A DNA stretch of 64,000 nt, from NCBI RefSeq assembly GCF_035920445.1, contig NZ_CP109162.1, forward strand, positions 1,550,001 through 1,614,000. The letters are read 5' to 3'. The translations under genes were made by a program, and so were the position numbers. The notes beneath the pieces are model-generated. The model did not search any database, had not been told where the DNA came from, and saw nothing but the letters and a program-made list of their open reading frames with translations. Shown here one piece after another: positions 57,709 through 64,000 of the stretch. Source of the stretch: Nocardia sp. NBC_01730. GTDB taxonomy: Bacteria > Actinomycetota > Actinomycetes > Mycobacteriales > Mycobacteriaceae. The stretch's first letter is position 1. Each line of letters opens with the position of its first letter.

Positions 57709-58716
57709 TCAGTGTGGCTCGAGGACGCTGAAGATGTCCGTGATCGGGCGGCGGGGTGTGGGCGGGACCAAGCCGCTGTCATCGGGCGCTGTCCCGACGC
57801 GAATCAGCACCTGCGGCGTGCCCGGGCGGGGGATCAGGTTCGCGAGCAGTTTCCGGCCTGCCGATAGTTCGGTGATATGGGTCAGCGCGCAGGTTGCCAG
57901 GCCGGCTGCGGCGCATTCCAGCAGCACCGCCGACAATGCCTCGCCGGTATGCAGCCAATGCGTCACCGAATCGGCATCGGTGCTGAGTACCACCAGTCGC
58001 GCGTGGTCGTCGAGCTGCGCGCGGCGCATCGAATGCGGGGCGGAGGGGAAGGGGCGTCCGACACCGACTCGCGCGAACTCCGCATCCGACACCAGCGCGG
58101 ACGGCGGCACCCCCTCGGGGGTCTCAGAATGTCCAGCCCACCAATGCAACTCGGTCTGATAAAGCATGTCTTCGCGGCGCAGGGCACCGGCCTGCTGCGA
58201 TGCGGCGGCAAGCCGTGGCCGGGCACTCTCGTCGAGGACGCTGAGTTCCACCTTATGCGGTGAGGTGAGCATCCGCATTCTGGGCAGGATGTCAGCGAAG
58301 CCCTCAGGTTCGGCCAGAGGCAACCGATCGGTACGCCGCTGGTCGATGGCGAGCGCGCGGATGTGGACACCGGCGGGCGGATCCGGCCACTGCCGGAATT
58401 CGATCGTCGCCAGATGATCGGGGCGCTGCGGGTCGGGCCGACGCACCGTGTCGGTGTGCCAGCCCCGGTCGGCGAAGGTGGTACGCACGTGGTGCAGCAT
58501 CGTGCCGCAGCTGATCACCAGCTGGCGGCCGAAGGGGTCGGTCGAGGGCAGCAGCCGGTCGGCATCGGTGTACAGGTGCAGGCGGGTGCCGTCCAGCACC
58601 CAGCGCCACGGCTGGGTGTTGTGCACCGACGGTGCGCGGGCGGCCAGCCGAATCACCGCCTGTATCGTCAGGCGATCGGGTACCGATACGGCGGGTTCAT
58701 CGTCGTCGACGGTCAT
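57709..58716 (-). CDS. Acg-like nitroreductase-family protein, second copy
   Basis: I take the ATG at 58716 (MTVDDDEPAVSV, 335 residues) because it gives the usual Acg length and AAGG lies upstream; the frame opens 59 codons earlier but across a palindromic operator. Blocks: LAARAPSVHNTQPWRW, LVISCGTMLHHVRTTF, DQRRTDRLPLAEPE and LLECAAAGLATCALTHITEL. It is clearly related to the 53142 gene. A GGGCCCTTGGTCAC DosR-box-like site (58774-58787) lies 58 bp upstream. Confidence 0.87.
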   Translation of the reverse strand: MTVDDDEPAVSVPDRLTIQAVIRLAARAPSVHNTQPWRWVLDGTRLHLYTDADRLLPSTDPFGRQLVISCGTMLHHVRTTFADRGWHTDTVRRPDPQRPDHLATIEFRQWPDPPAGVHIRALAIDQRRTDRLPLAEPEGFADILPRMRMLTSPHKVELSVLDESARPRLAAASQQAGALRREDMLYQTELHWWAGHSETPEGVPPSALVSDAEFARVGVGRPFPSAPHSMRRAQLDDHARLVVLSTDADSVTHWLHTGEALSAVLLECAAAGLATCALTHITELSAGRKLLANLIPRPGTPQVLIRVGTAPDDSGLVPPTPRRPITDIFSVLEPH

Positions 58717-58773
58717 GCTTTCAGCCTTCTCGGCGAGCAAGCCAGCGGATACGGGCCTTCCGCCCGCAGGGCG

Positions 58774-58787
58774 GGGCCCTTGGTCAC
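58774..58787 (-). promoter_or_regulatory. Candidate DosR box upstream of nitroreductase copy 2
   Basis: GGGCCCTTGGTCAC (plus-strand reading) matches the palindromic DosR core in about 10 of 14 positions and sits 58 bp before the ATG at 58716. Confidence 0.35.
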
Positions 58788-58882
58788 CCGGTCGCCCGGC
58801 GCTTCGGCGCGGCCCGCTTCGCGCGACTTCGATGGCCAGCAGCATCTCCAATTCCGTCAGCAGGCGCAACCGCCCGGTCCGA

Positions 58883-58905
58883 TAATTCGTCACTGTGACG
58901 CATTA
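58883..58905. promoter_or_regulatory. Extended CGTCAC-T-GTGACG palindrome
   Basis: The core CGTCACTGTGACG (58888-58900) is a perfect palindrome around one base and is flanked by TAAT and ATTA, so arms of 11 bp match except one pair. A second copy of the core lies at 59131-59143. It is 28 bp before the small ORF at 58934. Confidence 0.65.
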
Positions 58906-58933
58906 AAGGGAGCGGGCAGAGGGGAGGGGAGCT

Positions 58934-59086
58934 ATGACCTCGATCAACCCATCATCACCCACCCCAGTCCACGTCGCCGAAATCGGACTCGCACAGCGGC
59001 CGATCAACGGCGACGGAGCGCACACTGGCGAGCGCTACCTGTCGATTTCCAACGTTGTCGAAGCGGCCGCCAGGACGGCGGTTTGA
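58934..59086 (+). CDS. Hidden 50-residue small protein with strong ribosome site
   Basis: The ATG at 58934 follows GGAGGGGAGCT, a near-perfect site with normal spacing. The product starts MTSINPSSPTPVHVAEIGLA and ends ISNVVEAAARTAV; it is soluble with no Cys and no membrane segment. It lies right behind the CGTCAC palindrome and before its second copy. I do not recognise a family. Confidence 0.5.
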   Translation: MTSINPSSPTPVHVAEIGLAQRPINGDGAHTGERYLSISNVVEAAARTAV

Positions 59087-59112
59087 CCTGCCGCACATCA
59101 ATCGTCACATCA

Positions 59113-59143
59113 GACACTTTAGTCTCATTCCGTCACAGTGACG
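59113..59143. promoter_or_regulatory. DosR-box-like site next to second CGTCAC palindrome
   Basis: GACACTTTAGTCTC (59113-59126) matches the DosR core GGGACTTTAGTCCC in 11 of 14 positions, and CGTCACAGTGACG (59131-59143) repeats the palindrome at 58888-58900. Both are upstream of furA by about 300 bp. A 60-codon frame from 59151 follows but has no ribosome site. Confidence 0.45.
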
Positions 59144-59399
59144 CATAATTATGCAGGGGAATTTACAGACATTACGAGCGGCAGTACATGAAGGAGTCAA
59201 CAGGACATCGCCAAACCCCCGGAACTGCTGGCCATCACCTCCAGGATCGGGACGCGACGCGCAGAGTCACCAGTTGATGTATCTGATGAACCCCGTCGGT
59301 TCGTTCGCCGATAATCAACATTATGTCAAGTAACCCAGCCGGCCAGGTGTCAGTAGCCGCAGAACTCCGGACACAAACCAGCCATTGTCGCCCAGAGTC

Positions 59400-59435
59400 T
59401 TGACTGAATCCAGAAAAGTGCGTCATATTGTCTGG
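59400..59435 (+). promoter_or_regulatory. furA promoter, probably leaderless
   Basis: TTGACT (59400-59405) and CATATT (59424-59429) with 18 bases between, then six bases to the furA GTG. The stretch TGACTGAATCCAGAAAAGTG is very like the mycobacterial furA promoter as I recall it, where transcription starts at the GTG and FurA represses itself by binding the AT-rich -10 region. Confidence 0.65.
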
Positions 59436-62139
<2,704 letters not shown>

Positions 62140-62180
62140 TCACAGCGCGATGATAGGCCCCCCGGAGGCCGATCGATCAT

Positions 62181-62219
62181 GCGGCACCCCGCGAGCCGAA
62201 ACGGCTCACGGGGTGCCGC
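62181..62219 (+). terminator. Strong hairpin terminator after katG
   Basis: GCGGCACCCCG-C-GAGCCG pairs with CGGCTC-A-CGGGGTGCCGC around an AAA loop: about 17 pairs with one mismatch, starting 42 bp after the katG stop. A T tract is nearly absent, as often in actinobacteria. Confidence 0.8.
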
Positions 62220-62268
62220 GCATTTGGGTCGTTTACCGGGATTCACCGGTCACCATTCTCGCCATATC

Positions 62269-62306
62269 GGGGGTTGAGGAACAGATCCGCCCAATCCGGT
62301 GCTAAG
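62269..62306 (+). repeat. 38-bp Tn3-family terminal inverted repeat (left end)
   Basis: It starts GGGGG and ends GTGCTAAG exactly 38 bp later, the classic length and inner TAAG of Tn3-family ends, and it precedes a Tn3 transposase start by 44 bp. The matching right end is not in the window. Confidence 0.65.
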
Positions 62307-62349
62307 GACTGTACGTCGAGCGCCGGTGTGCTGTAGGTGATCTCATGTC

Positions 62350-63390
62350 GTGGTGACCCATGAGGGCGGCTACGGCCGGTTCGGGGCGTTGTCCCGTATT
62401 GAGTTGGGGCGGCTCTTCTATCTCGATGACGAAGACCCTCGTCTGATCGCGGCGCGACTTCGGGACTACAACCGACTCGGCTTCGCGCTCCAGGTCGTGA
62501 CTGTCCGTCAGTTGGGTATGTTCCTGGCCGACCCGTTGGACGTGCCGCCAGAGGTGATCGACTACCTCGCCGAGCAGTTGGGCATCGAGGACTCCTCGTG
62601 CGTGAAGCAGTACACCGAGCGGGAGAAGACCAAGCTGGAGCACGCCTGAGAGATCCAGCGCGAGTACGGGCTGTCCCCTTTCCCAGACGTAGAGTCGGAA
62701 CTCGCCGCCTGGGTCGCCGACCAGGCGTGGATGACCGGCGGCGGCCCGAAGGCGATGTTCGCCGGGGCGGTTGAATGGCTGCGAACCCACCAAGCCCTGC
62801 TGCCCGGCTACCGGACGCTGGAGCGCTTGGTCTCCGACGGTCGCCAGGCCGGAGACCAGAAGCTGTGGAGTCAGTTGGCCGGCCCGGTGTCCGTCGACGC
62901 AGCCTCGGCGTTGTCGGCTTGGCCGCCTATGGGTTGTCGAGCAAGGCACCGCTGCTGCGCCGCGCTGAGCCTGCCGACCGAGCCGACGACGCTGCTCGCC
63001 GACCACGCGAGCGCCCTGGACACCGCCTACCGGGAGGTCGCGGCGCGGTTGGGCGGGGACGGTCCCGCATCGGTCGACGAGGACGGCAAGCTGCATCTGG
63101 CCGCGCTCAAGGCGGTGCCCGACCCGGCGTCGCTGGTCGATCTGCGGCGACGAGTCGAGGCGATGCTGCCGGAGATCGACCTGTGCGAGCTGGTGTTGGA
63201 GGTCATGTCCTGGGTTCCCGGTTTCACCGAGGCGTTCACCCACGCCTCTGGAAACCACGCCAGGGTGGCCGATCTCCGGCTGTCGGTCGCCGGGGTCCTG
63301 TGCGCGAACGCGATGAATGTCGGCTTCAAACCGGTGACCAGCCCCGGCGTGCCGGGCCTGACCCGTGATCCCGGCACATATCCCCCCAGT
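62350..63390 (+). pseudogene. tnpA: Tn3-family transposase remnant, second element
   Basis: The frame starts with the N-terminal DUF4158 domain (RIELGRLFYLDDEDPRLIAARL, DYNRLGFALQVVTVRQLGMF and DYLAEQLGIEDSSCVKQYTEREKT). A TGA at 62647 replaces the Trp of the usual HAWEIQREYG. The frame then goes on (SPFPDVESELAAWVADQAW...), but after about 200 residues jumps to a far part of TnpA (LPEIDLCELVLEVMSW, TEAFTHASGNHARVADL and ANAMNVGFKPVTSPGVPGLTR). The central region and the DDE end are missing. Confidence 0.85.
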
Positions 63391-63516
63391 GGGCGGCGAA
63401 CCTGTCTGTGTCGATGTGGCTTGCGCTCACGATCTCACGGAATGTGCTCATCGCAGCCCACGCCTGAGTGGGCAGACCCATAGGAGAAGAATTCCTGACA
63501 TGTTACGGTACGGAAC

Positions 63517-64000
63517 GTGTCGTTTCGTAATACCGGTTCCGGAGATCAGGTCGCCGAGGCGCGTACCGGACGGCCTCGTGACCGCGCACGCGAGGCCGAG
63601 ATCCTCGCGTGCGTGTTGGAGCTGCTGGGCGAGGTGGGTCATGACGGGTTGACATTCGAGGCGGTCGCGCGCCGTGCCCGAGCATCGAAGGCGACGTTGT
63701 ACCGGCGCTGGGAGACAAAACGCGACATGGTTGTCGCTGCGGTGAAGGCCGGCCCGGCGTCGGGCAACTCAGCTGTCGCCGTCGACACGGGCTCCCTGCG
63801 AGGAGACTTGATCGCCCTATGCGAACGGCTCGATACCACGATGCGCTCGGCTGACCCGGCGATGAGCTTGATGCTGCTGCAAGCGGGCCTGGAGGACCCC
63901 GATTTGTGCCGCCACATCGAGGAGTCGACCGGGCCGACCGGGGCGAAGCTGCCCGCGTCGGTGTTATCGGCCGCCATTGGCAGGGGCGAGCTTCCTGCGG
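63517..64000 (+). CDS. TetR/AcrR-family regulator, cut by right edge
   Basis: From the GTG at 63517, 161 residues are visible before the window ends. The TetR HTH is EILACVLELLGEVGHDGLTFEAVARRARASKATLYRRWETKRDMVVAAV, followed by a TetR_C-type helical domain. It stands behind the Tn3 remnant on the same strand. Its targets are outside the window. Confidence 0.85.
   Translation, partial: MSFRNTGSGDQVAEARTGRPRDRAREAEILACVLELLGEVGHDGLTFEAVARRARASKATLYRRWETKRDMVVAAVKAGPASGNSAVAVDTGSLRGDLIALCERLDTTMRSADPAMSLMLLQAGLEDPDLCRHIEESTGPTGAKLPASVLSAAIGRGELPA

Noticed and set aside
59151..59333. 60-residue frame before furA
   Set aside because: No ribosome site, Pro/Asn-rich end and no motif; kept only as a remark in the regulatory entry.
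62302..63258. 318-residue minus-strand frame
   Set aside because: Antisense to the Tn3 transposase remnant, which has clear homology on the plus strand.

Overview
The window is high-GC actinobacterial DNA, most likely from Nocardia or a close relative. This rests on a mycothiol gene (mshC), a DosR/DosS-type dormancy cluster, a furA-katG pair of mycobacterial type, frequent GTG starts, and a run of housekeeping genes in the order I recall from Mycobacterium tuberculosis Rv2141c to Rv2130c. The genus is inference; no database search was possible.

Layout. 1-2.5 kb: the end of an integrated mobile element, with four genes that each overlap by 4 bp (AbrB-like, tyrosine integrase, small protein, cut DUF2637-like protein), beside a tRNA-Leu(GAG). 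2.6-4.0 kb: an imine-reductase-like oxidoreductase and a divergent HxlR regulator. 4.3-6.3 kb: M20 peptidase and PEBP protein, the start of the conserved block. 6.5-24.5 kb: accessory DNA between PEBP and pyrD. It holds unknown genes, an acyl-CoA carboxylase beta subunit next to a 2385-residue reducing polyketide synthase with a fused thioesterase, a 3.7 kb defective Tn3-family element with 5-bp target duplications and ~150-bp inverted ends, and a GTP cyclohydrolase II paired with a PfkB-like protein that lacks its catalytic Asp. 24.5-27.5 kb: pyrD, DUF5703, lppL and an Rv2137c-position gene. 27.5-34.3 kb: lipoprotein, MMPL transporter, haem uptake hmuTUV and an aldo/keto reductase. 34.5-39.5 kb: uppP, phosphatase, DUF3090, SCO1664-family, a small unknown gene and mshC.

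39.5-51.1 kb is mixed: an IS30 remnant, a quinone-reductase-like gene with a second HxlR regulator, a decayed MBL hydrolase, fadD, a TetR regulator, a Na+/H+ antiporter with a UBP zinc finger, an alpha/beta hydrolase, a collapsed molybdopterin oxidoreductase, GNAT, SGNH hydrolase and a YczE membrane protein. 51.2-58.9 kb is a dormancy locus: two haem-GAF DosS-like kinases, one DosR-like regulator, two Acg-like nitroreductases and a universal stress protein, with candidate DosR boxes. 58.9-62.2 kb: a hidden 50-residue ORF between two copies of a CGTCAC-N-GTGACG palindrome, then furA and katG. 62.3-64 kb: a second decayed Tn3 transposase with a clear 38-bp end, and a TetR regulator cut by the window edge.

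How the parts work together: the carboxylase probably supplies (methyl)malonyl-CoA to the synthase; the two sensor kinases probably share the single DosR; HmuTUV imports haem, probably under iron control; MshC makes mycothiol and KatG removes peroxide, so redox defence recurs across the window.
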